DNA of 22,199 bases from UBA11612 sp963976395 (lineage in GTDB: Bacteria > Pseudomonadota > Alphaproteobacteria > Rhodospirillales > Rhodospirillaceae): contig CAXBLG010000054.1 of assembly GCA_963976395.1 (NCBI GenBank), forward strand, positions 1-22,199. The letters are read 5' to 3'. The notes beneath the pieces are model-generated. The model had not been told where the DNA came from. It made no database searches and saw only the letters and a list, made by a program, of their open reading frames with translations. A program made the position numbers and the translations under genes. Each line of letters opens with the position of its first letter. Position 1 is the stretch's first letter. Positions 14,120-22,199 of the stretch are shown here, piece after piece.

Positions 14120-14595
14120 TTCGCATCATCTCCCGGCGGCATAACATTCCCGATGGCTGCGCGCTCGTCGTCCGACAAGGGCGCCATCGCAGCGGTGTTG
14201 CTGGCTGTACGCATGCGTCGCACCACCACAAACCCGCCCACCAACAAAACAACAAACGGGCCAAACCAAAGGATCAACGTGTTCGTCTGAAAACGCGGCT
14301 TCAGCAATACATAGTCGCCGTAGCGGCTGACCATGTAGTCGATAATCTCTTCGTTGGTATCGCCGTTCATGATCTGCTGCCGAACAAGTATGCGCATGTC
14401 ACGCGCGATCTGAGCGTTCGACTCGTCTATGGTTTCGTTCTGACATTGTACACAGCGCAGATGCTGGCTGACCTCGCGCGCCCGGGCTTCCAGGGCAGGG
14501 TCTTGCAACATTTCATTGGGCTCGACAGCGAACGCACCTGTCAAAGCGATAACAGACAGGCTGGCTGCCATCGCAAGCGAAGAAAGAATTTTCAT
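14116..14595 (-). CDS. ccmH: Cytochrome c maturation protein CcmH (CycL)
   Basis: Periplasm-facing thiol oxidoreductase that handles the CXXCH cysteines of apocytochrome c. From ATG 14595 the protein is 159 aa. It has a signal peptide (MKILSSLAMAASLSVIALTG-AFA), the family active-site motif LRCVQCQNE with C48 and C51, and a C-terminal transmembrane helix at about 107-125 (LILWFGPFVVLLVGGFVVV). The frame stays open up to 14637, but ATG 14595 overlaps the ccmG stop as ATGA and directly begins the signal peptide, so I prefer it. This is the short single-domain CcmH; the CcmI function is a separate gene next to it. Confidence 0.94.
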   Translation of the reverse strand: MKILSSLAMAASLSVIALTGAFAVEPNEMLQDPALEARAREVSQHLRCVQCQNETIDESNAQIARDMRILVRQQIMNGDTNEEIIDYMVSRYGDYVLLKPRFQTNTLILWFGPFVVLLVGGFVVVRRMRTASNTAAMAPLSDDERAAIGNVMPPGDDAK

Positions 14596-15173
14596 TTCTT
14601 CAGCTCGTCGATCAGCGGTTTCATGGTGGCGCGCCAAATCTCCGGCGTGATCGGACCGGTCTGTTTGTAGCGGATGACACCCTCTTTATCGACGATGAAG
14701 GTTTCCGGCGCGGCTGTTACGCCAAAGGCAATTGCGGCTTCACTGCGCGGGTCCTGTCCGATTTTCGAATAGGGGTCACCATGCCGGGCCAGCCATCTCA
14801 GGCTCTGCTCGGGGTCGTCCCGCCAGGCAATGCCGTGAACCGGAACAAATCCTTCTTCCTTGATCGACAGCAGCAACGGGTGCTCGGACAAGCAAGCAAT
14901 GCACCAAGAGCCCCAGATGTTCACCAACGTGACTTCGCCCTTTAGATCGGCGGTGGTCAGCGCTTCCCCTCGGCCGGGCAAGGGCGGCAGGTTAAGGTCG
15001 GGCACCGGTGTGTCCAGCAGCACTGTTGGAATGAGGCTGACGTCTTTTCCCTGCTGAATATCTAATAGCCGTTTTCCGAACACGCCGCCCAACGCCAGAA
15101 GAACGATCAGCGGAATAAGATACGGCCAGCGTCGTGTGGCCGTTTGCTCGGGCTGTGCGGTTTGGTCTGTCAT
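14592..15173 (-). CDS. ccmG: Thiol:disulfide interchange protein CcmG/DsbE
   Basis: Membrane-tethered periplasmic thioredoxin that reduces apocytochrome c (or CcmH) before heme attachment. From ATG 15173 it is 193 aa with one N-terminal transmembrane helix (about 17-33, YLIPLIVLLALGGVFG). The active site is GSWCIACLSEHP with C91 and C94, and cis-Pro156 lies in AAPETFIVD. VPVHGIAWRDDPEQSLRWL fits the family's acidic-cavity region. The frame is open to 15224 inside ccmF, but ATG 15173, 4 bp after the ccmF stop, gives the standard N-terminus. Its stop overlaps the ccmH start. Confidence 0.95.
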   Translation of the reverse strand: MTDQTAQPEQTATRRWPYLIPLIVLLALGGVFGKRLLDIQQGKDVSLIPTVLLDTPVPDLNLPPLPGRGEALTTADLKGEVTLVNIWGSWCIACLSEHPLLLSIKEEGFVPVHGIAWRDDPEQSLRWLARHGDPYSKIGQDPRSEAAIAFGVTAAPETFIVDKEGVIRYKQTGPITPEIWRATMKPLIDELKK

Positions 15174-15177
15174 TAAT

Positions 15178-17181
15178 TTACTCTGCCGCTGCCGCTGCCG
15201 GTGCGGGTGCGGGTGTGCCCGCACTCACTTGCGCGCGTCTTGGCGCGCCGACGCGATGTCTGCGGTCTGTCAGCGAAACGGCGCCGCCGAAAACCATCAT
15301 CAAGATGCCGTACCAAAGGAAAGGTACGAGCGGTTCATAATAAAAGCGGGTCACAAATGCGCCGTTATCGCCTTGGGGTTCGCCGATGGCGGTGTACACG
15401 TCTGCAAAGAACGTTGTGTGAATTGCGGTAAACGTCGTTTGCTGCGGCGGCTGAATATAATTGCGCCGCTCGGGGGAAAGCACGGCGATCTCACCGTCTT
15501 CATCCGACAGAATAATCGTACCGCGCGCCGCTTCGTAGTTGGGGCCGGGCACGACGGACACGCCTTCAAAGGTCAGGGTGTATCCGGCCATCTCGACGGT
15601 ATCGCCCGGTGCCATCGCTTGAATGTGCTCTTGCTTCCACACCGACGATCCGGTCACACCGGCAATCAGCACGGCCATGCCGAAATGGGCCAGGGTCATG
15701 CCGTGGGCTGCGCGCGGTAAATTACGGGCGCGGTTCCAGGCCCCTCTGCGGGTGATCTTTACACGCTCGGTCCATTCAAGCAGCGACGATATGGCCAGCC
15801 ACGCCGCCATGCCGAACCCGACCGCGCCGCCTATATGCGATAGACTGACACCGGCAATCATCAACGTCAAAGCGGCGGCAATCAGAAGAGCGCCGGCTGC
15901 AATTTTAAGACGGCCCAGGGCGGCCATGATGTCGCCGCGCTTCCAGGCCAGCAGCGGGCCGATGCCCATCATCGCAACAAGGGGAATCATCAGCGGAAAG
16001 AACACGCCGTTGAAGTACGGCGGGCCAACCGAAATGCGTTCGCCGGTCAGCACTTCGGTAATTAAAGGATACAACGTGCCCAGCAGTACCGTGGCGGCTG
16101 CGGTTGTCAGCAACAGGTTGTTGATCAGCAGGCCGCCTTCGCGCGAGATCGGCGCAAATATGCCGCCGCCGTCAAGGCGCGGCGCGCGAATGGCATACAA
16201 AGTAAACGAGCCGCCAATCGCAATCGCCAGCAGGGCTAAAATGAAAACACCGCGCGTCGGGTCAGAGGCAAACGCATGCACAGATGTTAGAACGCCCGAG
16301 CGCACCAGGAAGGTGCCCAGCAGCGACAATGAAAACGTCACGATTGCCAGAAGAATAGTCCAGCTTTTCAAAGCTTCGCGCTTCTCCACAACGATGGCGG
16401 AGTGCAACAGGGCCGTGCCTGTGAGCCATGGAATGAACGAGGCGTTCTCAACCGGGTCCCAGAACCACCAGCCGCCCCAACCGAGGGTGTAGTAAGCCCA
16501 CCAGCTGCCAAGGCCGATGCCGAAGGTCAGAAACATCCAGGCTAGCAAGGTCCAGGGACGTACCCAGCGCGCCCACGCGGCATCCACACGCCCTTCGATC
16601 AGCGCGGCGATTGCGAACGAGAACGCCATCGAGAACCCCACATAGCCCATGTAGAGCATGGGGGGATGTATGGCCAAGCCGGGGTCTTGCAAAATCGGAT
16701 TAAGACCCATGCCTTCACTCGGAACGGGGCTAAGCCGCAGAAACGGATTGGACGTAAACAAAATGAAAGCCAAAAACCCGAAGCTGATCATGGCTTGAAC
16801 AGCCAGCGCCCGGGCCTTCAAGGCCGGCGGTAAGTTTCGGCCAAACAGGGCAACACCTGCGCCGAATATCGCAAGAATGCTCACCCATAAAACCAGCGAG
16901 CCCTCGTGGTTTCCCCACACCCCACTGATTTTGTACAGCAGCGGTTTGGCGGTATGCGAGTTCTCGTAAACATTGATCACCGAAAAGTCCGAGATGATAA
17001 AGGCGTGCATCAACGCGGCAAAGGCGAGAAGAATAAGAACCAGTTGCGCCATCGCGGCGGTCTTTGCCACGCCCATCATTGCGACGTTTCCGCGCGCGGC
17101 CCCGAACAGCGGCACGACGGCTTGAACCAATGTAACCGCCAGGGCTAAGGCCAGGGCAAAGTGACCAAGTTCTGTAAACAT
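15178..17181 (-). CDS. ccmF: Heme lyase subunit CcmF
   Basis: Large integral membrane protein of the heme handling family that ligates heme to apocytochrome c with CcmH and CcmI. The 667-aa chain has many hydrophobic segments. Near the N-terminus is GVWGNHEGSLVLW (about 88-99). H172 lies in IHPPMLYMGY. The periplasmic WWD domain GWGGWWFWDPVENASFIPW is at about 234-252, followed by H260 in TALLHS. A large soluble loop precedes the last transmembrane segment (YGILMMVFGGAVSL), and the end is an Ala/Pro-rich tail. It follows ccmE by 17 bp and precedes ccmG by 4 bp. Confidence 0.97.
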   Translation of the reverse strand: MFTELGHFALALALAVTLVQAVVPLFGAARGNVAMMGVAKTAAMAQLVLILLAFAALMHAFIISDFSVINVYENSHTAKPLLYKISGVWGNHEGSLVLWVSILAIFGAGVALFGRNLPPALKARALAVQAMISFGFLAFILFTSNPFLRLSPVPSEGMGLNPILQDPGLAIHPPMLYMGYVGFSMAFSFAIAALIEGRVDAAWARWVRPWTLLAWMFLTFGIGLGSWWAYYTLGWGGWWFWDPVENASFIPWLTGTALLHSAIVVEKREALKSWTILLAIVTFSLSLLGTFLVRSGVLTSVHAFASDPTRGVFILALLAIAIGGSFTLYAIRAPRLDGGGIFAPISREGGLLINNLLLTTAAATVLLGTLYPLITEVLTGERISVGPPYFNGVFFPLMIPLVAMMGIGPLLAWKRGDIMAALGRLKIAAGALLIAAALTLMIAGVSLSHIGGAVGFGMAAWLAISSLLEWTERVKITRRGAWNRARNLPRAAHGMTLAHFGMAVLIAGVTGSSVWKQEHIQAMAPGDTVEMAGYTLTFEGVSVVPGPNYEAARGTIILSDEDGEIAVLSPERRNYIQPPQQTTFTAIHTTFFADVYTAIGEPQGDNGAFVTRFYYEPLVPFLWYGILMMVFGGAVSLTDRRHRVGAPRRAQVSAGTPAPAPAAAAAE

Positions 17182-17198
17182 GAATCGGTCCTAACAGA

Positions 17199-17663
17199 TT
17201 AGTTGTTGCGCACAGCCGCTGGCGGGAGGGGCTCGCCCTCTTTCCATTTGCCGCTGGCCTTCAAGGCATCGGCGACTTCTCGCGGCATGTAGTTTTCGTC
17301 GTGTTTGGCCAGCACGTTTGAAGCGATAAACACGCCGTCGGCATTTACATGACCTTCGGCGACAACGCCCTGTCCTTCACGAAACAAATCCGGCAGCAGG
17401 CCGGTGTAACTGACGTTTAGCGACTTCGACGTGTCGGTCACGGAAAAGCGAATAGTCTCGCCTTCATGGACGACGCTGCCGGCTTCAACCAATCCGCCGA
17501 CACGAATACGTACATCGGGGCTCGGACTGCGTTCGGCGATTTCCGTTGGGCTGAAAAAGAAAACGATGTCGTCTTGAAGTGCGGTCAGCACCAGCGCAAC
17601 CCCGGCACCCAGGCCAAGCAATCCTAACATCACAAAGTAAAGGCGCCGACGCTTGCGGGTCAT
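17199..17663 (-). CDS. ccmE: Heme chaperone CcmE
   Basis: Periplasmic chaperone that binds heme covalently through a histidine and passes it from CcmC to CcmF. The 154-aa protein begins MTRKRRRLYFVMLGLLGLG, a basic start and single membrane anchor (about 9-29). A beta-barrel of OB fold follows (VRIRVGGLVEAGSVV, YTGLLPDLFREGQGVVAEG). The attachment motif LAKHDENYMP gives heme-binding H121 and heme-coordinating Y125. A flexible Pro-rich tail ends the chain. Its ATG overlaps the ccmD stop by 4 bp. Confidence 0.96.
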   Translation of the reverse strand: MTRKRRRLYFVMLGLLGLGAGVALVLTALQDDIVFFFSPTEIAERSPSPDVRIRVGGLVEAGSVVHEGETIRFSVTDTSKSLNVSYTGLLPDLFREGQGVVAEGHVNADGVFIASNVLAKHDENYMPREVADALKASGKWKEGEPLPPAAVRNN

Positions 17664-17842
17664 GATGCGTCCTCGCCCCGGCGCAGCGATTTCAATTCAT
17701 CGAATTCTTGCTGCCGGGCTTTCAGTGTGCGCAGGGTCATCACCAAAATGCCGACAAGGGCAAGTGTCGCCAATCCGTAGGCGGGCCAAATCCAAGCGGC
17801 GTATCCGCCCATATCTAGATAGGTGAGAAATCTTTCCATCAT
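17660..17842 (-). CDS. ccmD: Heme exporter subunit CcmD
   Basis: Small single-span protein needed to release heme-loaded CcmE from the CcmABC complex. The 60-aa protein shows MGGYAAWIWPAYGLATLALVG, the hallmark of this poorly conserved family, and one transmembrane helix at about 14-36, followed by a basic, charged cytoplasmic tail (LKARQQEFDELKSLRRGE). Two adjacent ATGs at 17842 and 17839 could start it. The first abuts the ccmC stop with no gap. Small size makes the family easy to miss, but position between ccmC and ccmE settles it. Confidence 0.94.
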   Translation of the reverse strand: MMERFLTYLDMGGYAAWIWPAYGLATLALVGILVMTLRTLKARQQEFDELKSLRRGEDAS

Positions 17843-18574
17843 CTACTCCGCCGCCTGGCCTAAGGCGGTGTGACTGACGCGGGCATTGCGGATTTTGGCG
17901 TTCAGAAGTTCGCTGCGGACCCGAAGGACTAAAATTGCGACGTAATAGCTTGTGAAAGCGCCAAGCATCAAAAACAGCGGCAGCAACATTTCGCCGCTTA
18001 AAGACAGACCGCTTGTCGAAACGATGGACGGCTGATGAAGTGTGTTCCACCATTCCACCGAGAAATGAATGATCGGGATATTCACCGAGCCGACCAGGGC
18101 CAGTATGGCGGCCGCTTTATCGCCGCGCTCGGGATCTTCGAAAGCATCGGCCAGCGCCAAGTACCCAAGATAGATAAAAAACAGAATCAAGGTCGACGTC
18201 AGCCGGGCATCCCATACCCAGAAGGCGCCCCACATCGGCTCGCCCCACAACATGCCGGTGACAAGAGCCAAAGCTGTGAAGACCGCTCCCACGGGTGCGG
18301 ATGCCTTTGCCACGAGGTTAGCCATGGGATGACGCCAAATCAGAAAGGCCGCGCTTCCCGACGCCATGACGCCGTACACCATCATCATCGACCAAGCTGA
18401 AGGAACGTGGATGTACATAATCCGCACCGTATCGCCCTGCTGGTAATCGGGCGGCGAGGTCACCAGTGCAATTGGGATGGCGAAAACGAACAGCAGAATG
18501 CTCAGCCCGGCCGCCCACGGAAAGATGGCGTTGGCGATGCGCATGAACTGGGTTGGGTTGGCAAATCTATGCAT
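17843..18574 (-). CDS. ccmC: Heme transporter subunit CcmC
   Basis: Integral membrane protein of the heme handling family that presents heme to CcmE. The 243-aa protein has about six hydrophobic spans. The periplasmic WWD domain reads WGEPMWGAFWVWDARLTS at about 110-127. Flanking histidines that would ligate heme are H56 in MYIHVPSAW and H180 in WWNTLHQPS. The ATG at 18574 starts MHRFANPTQF. It is separated from ccmB by 211 bp, the only large gap in the operon, so it may have its own promoter. ccmD starts immediately after its stop. Confidence 0.96.
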   Translation of the reverse strand: MHRFANPTQFMRIANAIFPWAAGLSILLFVFAIPIALVTSPPDYQQGDTVRIMYIHVPSAWSMMMVYGVMASGSAAFLIWRHPMANLVAKASAPVGAVFTALALVTGMLWGEPMWGAFWVWDARLTSTLILFFIYLGYLALADAFEDPERGDKAAAILALVGSVNIPIIHFSVEWWNTLHQPSIVSTSGLSLSGEMLLPLFLMLGAFTSYYVAILVLRVRSELLNAKIRNARVSHTALGQAAE

Positions 18575-18785
18575 GGCTTTTTTCTATGTGGACCGAAGGT
18601 TTATCGCGGAGCACTTCGCGCGGCTACTAAATAAGGCCCCATATACATAAGGCTTTTCAGCGTGGAATCCGACTGCGGGAATGGTAACTGCGCTTATCTT
18701 TGTTACACATTTTACCGCAACTGTTTAGCCATCTGTCCTCATGTGAAACATCACATCAGTATTTAGGGATAACCGGTTGAGTTTT
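18575..18785 (-). promoter_or_regulatory. Regulatory gap between ccmB and ccmC
   Basis: A 211-bp gap inside an otherwise tight operon. On the minus strand a modest promoter reading is TTGCGG-N16-GATAAG (about 18680-18710), and a TATATG-containing segment lies near 18640. ATAAGGC occurs twice, at 18631-18637 and 18647-18653 on the plus strand. The main feature is the inverted repeat described separately at 18741-18756. I see no gene here. Confidence 0.4.
18741..18756. promoter_or_regulatory. Perfect inverted repeat ATGTGA-N4-TCACAT
   Basis: ATGTGA AACA TCACAT is a perfect 6-bp inverted repeat with a 4-bp spacer, 30 bp after the ccmB stop and about 167 bp before ccmC. The half-site TGTGA is that of CRP, but CRP sites have a 6-bp spacer; the 4-bp spacer is that of FNR, whose half-site is TTGAT. 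It could bind a CRP/FNR-superfamily regulator or simply form a hairpin at the ccmB transcript end. Confidence 0.35.
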
Positions 18786-19451
18786 CTATTCAACCGCCTG
18801 ACGAAGCGCCGCGCCCGCCGCCCAGGGACTGAGGGTGAGCGCAAAGATAGCCAATCCCGCCAGCACCATCAGCATCGGGCCGGTGGGCCGACCAATGATG
18901 GCGGCCTCCACCGCGCCGGTCCCGAAGATCAACACCGGAATGTAGAGCGGCAGCACCAGAAGAGAGAGCAGAACCCCGCCGCGCCGGGTGCCGAGTACCA
19001 GGGCTGCGCCGACCGCGCCGATCAGGCTGACCGTCGGTGTGCCCAGGGCCAGAGCCAAAACCAGGGTGCCGTAGCCCGCCGCCGGAAGCTGCATGGTGAC
19101 CGCGAGAATGGGCGAGAGCAGAATCAGCGGTACGCCCGTGGTCAGCCAATGGGCCGAGACCTTGGACAGTACAATCAGCGGCAAAGGCTGACCGGACAGA
19201 ACCAGCTGATCCAAGGTGCCGTCCTCGAAATCGAGCGCAAAAACCCGGTCGAGGGACAGCAGTGCAGCTAAAAGCGCGGTCACCCAGACCACGCCGCCAG
19301 CGATCCGAGCCAGCACGGCCGCTTCCGGGCCGACCCCGAAGGGAAACAGAATCGTTGCCATGGCGAAAAAGGCGAGCACGATCATACTGTCGCCGCTTTG
19401 GCGCAGGGCAAGGCGCAAATCGCGCCCGGTGAGGGTCAAAAAGGCGCTCAC
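18786..19451 (-). CDS. ccmB: Heme exporter membrane subunit CcmB
   Basis: Membrane partner of the CcmA ATPase in the CcmABCD heme-delivery complex. From GTG 19451 the protein is 221 aa with six predicted hydrophobic spans. DLRLALRQSGDSMIVLAFFA opens the chain, and LDRVFALDFEDGTLDQLVLSG is the conserved cytoplasmic coupling region. GTG 19451 overlaps the ccmA stop as GTGA and has GGAG 9 nt upstream. A TTG at 19466 would add five residues. The gene follows ccmA directly and is separated from ccmC by 211 bp. Confidence 0.94.
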   Translation of the reverse strand: MSAFLTLTGRDLRLALRQSGDSMIVLAFFAMATILFPFGVGPEAAVLARIAGGVVWVTALLAALLSLDRVFALDFEDGTLDQLVLSGQPLPLIVLSKVSAHWLTTGVPLILLSPILAVTMQLPAAGYGTLVLALALGTPTVSLIGAVGAALVLGTRRGGVLLSLLVLPLYIPVLIFGTGAVEAAIIGRPTGPMLMVLAGLAIFALTLSPWAAGAALRQAVE

Positions 19452-20134
19452 AGCTCGTCGCTCCAATGGGCGATGTGGGCCGCCGAAAATTCTCCTAAAT
19501 CAAGGGTTTGGGCGTTTTCCACAAAGGCTGCGCCGTGGCTTGCGACCACCACCATGCCGCCCTCGGCCCGGTGGGCGGCAATCATCTTCGACAGCGCATT
19601 TAAAGAGGTCTCATCCAGGGCATTGCCCGGCTCATCCAGCAACCACAAGGGCGCCGGCGCGGCGATCACCCGGGCAAGGGCAAGCCGGTGGCGCTGTCCG
19701 GCGGATAGATGCCGGGCCGGAAAATCGGCAAGATGGGCGATTCCGAGCGCCTCCATGGCTGTCACAATGGCCGCGCCGCTCGCGGATTTGGACCACAGCG
19801 CTCGCCAGAAGGCGAGGTTTTCCGCCACGGTCTGCGCGGGTTTGATGGCATCCAAGTGACCGATAAAGCGCAGGTGGGTTGCATGGGCTTCGGGGTCGTC
19901 AATCGCCGTCCCGCCCCAGTAAAGGGCTCCCGCCGCAGGCCGCGCAAGGCCGGCCATCAGCCGCATCAGGGTGGTTTTGCCGCTGCCGTTCGCGCCCCGC
20001 AGCACCAAGGCCGCGCCGGGTGCGACCTCGAAATTCAGGCCAGCGAACACCATCCGTCCGCCGCGGTGACAGCTTAAGTCCTTGCCGGAAAAGGCTTCGG
20101 GAGCAATGGGGGCATCGATCATGGGCCGGACCAT
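19448..20134 (-). CDS. ccmA: Heme exporter ATP-binding protein CcmA
   Basis: ABC ATPase that powers release of holo-CcmE from the CcmABCD complex. From ATG 20134 it is 228 aa. Walker A GANGSGKTT is at 47-55, the Q-loop region is near 90-101 (RFIGHLDAIKPAQTV), the signature LSAGQRHRLALAR at 143-155, Walker B LWLLDEP at 163-169, D-loop NALD at 171-174 and switch H200 in VVASHG. The frame is open to 20242, but those 36 residues do not look like a CcmA N-terminus. ATG 20122 is an equally possible start, and neither has a good Shine-Dalgarno. First gene of the leftward operon, divergent from acnA. Confidence 0.94.
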   Translation of the reverse strand: MVRPMIDAPIAPEAFSGKDLSCHRGGRMVFAGLNFEVAPGAALVLRGANGSGKTTLMRLMAGLARPAAGALYWGGTAIDDPEAHATHLRFIGHLDAIKPAQTVAENLAFWRALWSKSASGAAIVTAMEALGIAHLADFPARHLSAGQRHRLALARVIAAPAPLWLLDEPGNALDETSLNALSKMIAAHRAEGGMVVVASHGAAFVENAQTLDLGEFSAAHIAHWSDEL

Positions 20135-20144
20135 AGCAGAGCTT

Positions 20145-20173
20145 TTGAAAGCGGCTAGTCCAATACGTGTAGT
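20145..20173 (+). promoter_or_regulatory. Possible promoter upstream of acnA
   Basis: TTGAAA (20145-20150) and TGTAGT (20168-20173) are 17 bp apart, matching 5/6 and 4/6 of the consensus. Transcription would begin near 20180, just before the large hairpin, and give an acnA leader of about 460 nt. It lies close to the ccmA start, so the two promoters may interfere. Confidence 0.3.
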
Positions 20174-20194
20174 CGAATATCCGGGCAAAAAAGT

Positions 20195-20239
20195 GCGGTC
20201 GGCGCTTATGGGATGGGGGAGAAGGAATGCGCCGACCGC
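20195..20239 (+). promoter_or_regulatory. Large hairpin with an SD-like sequence in its loop
   Basis: A perfect 11-bp stem, GCGGTCGGCGC (20195-20205) and GCGCCGACCGC (20229-20239), encloses a 23-nt G-rich loop. The loop holds GGGGGAGAAGGA, a strong ribosome binding site, and the ATG at 20227 sits at the loop-stem junction. It is not followed by a T-tract, so it is not a standard terminator on the plus strand. Confidence 0.6.
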
Positions 20240-20292
20240 CAATTGGGGCTGTTAGGGTAAGACAGCTAGGGGAAACTGACTTACCGGACTAA
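20227..20292 (+). CDS. Possible 21-aa leader peptide upstream of acnA
   Basis: A mini-ORF starts at ATG 20227, five nt after GGGGGAG, one of the strongest Shine-Dalgarno sequences in the window. It would encode a 21-residue Arg-rich peptide beginning MRRPPIGAVRVR and stop at TAA 20290-20292, 349 bp before acnA. No homology is recognised. The start codon lies at the edge of the hairpin loop, so translation could depend on that fold. Support is only the ribosome binding site and position; it may not be translated. Confidence 0.22.
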   Translation: MRRPPIGAVRVRQLGETDLPD

Positions 20293-20641
20293 ACCGGCCC
20301 TGAGGGGGCAGGGACATGGTTTGTCCATGAGTGTGAGTACACCCCCAAATTGTGGCTTCTTTTTGCTCTTTTCGGCCCTTATGTGGCTTCGATTTCCCGC
20401 CGCTAATTTTCTTTTACGGCCAATAGGTTGGGCAAAACTGCCTGATGAGGACCCCTGGACTTTGTGTTCGGATTGTGGATTATTCCGCCTTGAAGCCGGG
20501 ATATACCCGGTCACGCTGGGGACGATACATCGAAGGCGCCGCCAACGGCACCTGCGCGCCGCGCCGCCGGACGCCTCGTCCCTCTGCTTGCCCGAGAATC
20601 TCCTCCACCCTTTACCGCGCTTTTCGCGAAGGAGCCCTTCT
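20293..20641 (+). other. acnA upstream region
   Basis: No convincing gene. From left to right: a GGGGG/CCCCC pair (near 20303-20346) surrounding a small GGACA/TGTCC hairpin (20312-20326); two exact copies of TGTGGCTTC at 20351-20359 and 20382-20390; a segment at about 20455-20520 with the inverted repeat CCGGG-atata-CCCGG that resembles dispersed intergenic repeats; and the acnA Shine-Dalgarno AAGGAG at 20629-20634. A minus-strand open frame here (20281-20649) has no family features and is treated as chance. Confidence 0.45.

Positions 20642-22199
<1,558 letters not shown>

Noticed and set aside
15623..16492. Plus-strand open frame of 289 codons inside ccmF
   Set aside because: It lies fully antisense to a clear ccmF, is rich in Pro/Arg/Ser as expected of an antisense frame in GC-rich DNA, and has no family features.
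20474..20482. TGTGGATTA, an 8/9 match to the DnaA box complement
   Set aside because: A single copy with no second box or unwinding element nearby; one 8/9 match is expected by chance in a window this size.

Overview
This is a core chromosomal segment of an alphaproteobacterium, from the replication-initiation neighbourhood. The evidence is the order ubiE (divergent) - mutM - rpsT - dnaA - dnaN - recF - gyrB, a full System I cytochrome c maturation operon, and an AcnA-type aconitase beside ccmA, a pairing familiar in this class. Codon use is GC-rich throughout. I saw no rRNA, tRNA, CRISPR array or complete insertion sequence. I cannot name the genus.

Layout. (1) 1-221: 5' part of ubiE on the minus strand. 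(2) 323-8949, plus strand: mutM, rpsT, dnaA, dnaN, recF, gyrB, with two long gene-free gaps around dnaA (1710-2255 and 3696-4034) and a strong hairpin after gyrB. (3) 8989-9411, minus: a small basic protein whose N-terminal half is a KKxxx pentad repeat and whose C-terminal half reads as a ribbon-helix-helix domain. (4) 9412-10203: a 792-bp divergent intergenic region with a 90-bp block of about 17% GC and several palindromes. (5) 10204-10938, plus: an exported SleB-type cell-wall hydrolase. (6) 20134 down to 10885, minus: ccmA, ccmB, a 211-bp gap, ccmC, ccmD, ccmE, ccmF, ccmG, ccmH, ccmI, a SCO1/SenC protein, a YcgN-type cysteine-cluster protein and a YgjP-type metallopeptidase, most abutting or overlapping by 4 bp. 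(7) 20135-20641: a leader region with a large hairpin and a possible mini-ORF, then acnA, which runs off the window end.

How the genes work together. The left block handles replication start (DnaA), the sliding clamp (DnaN), gap repair (RecF), oxidised-base repair (MutM) and supercoiling (GyrB). The right block makes respiratory cytochromes: CcmABCDE export and load heme onto a chaperone, CcmG/CcmH keep apocytochrome cysteines reduced, CcmF/CcmH/CcmI ligate heme, and the SCO1 protein probably supplies copper to the CuA site of cytochrome oxidase. Aconitase and the UbiE quinone methyltransferase fit the same aerobic respiratory theme.

Most of the window is ordinary, and I found no clear undescribed multigene system. 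The best candidates for something new are the pentad-tail/RHH protein with its unusual intergenic region, and the structured leader with a loop-exposed ribosome binding site ahead of acnA. Both rest on reading the sequence alone.
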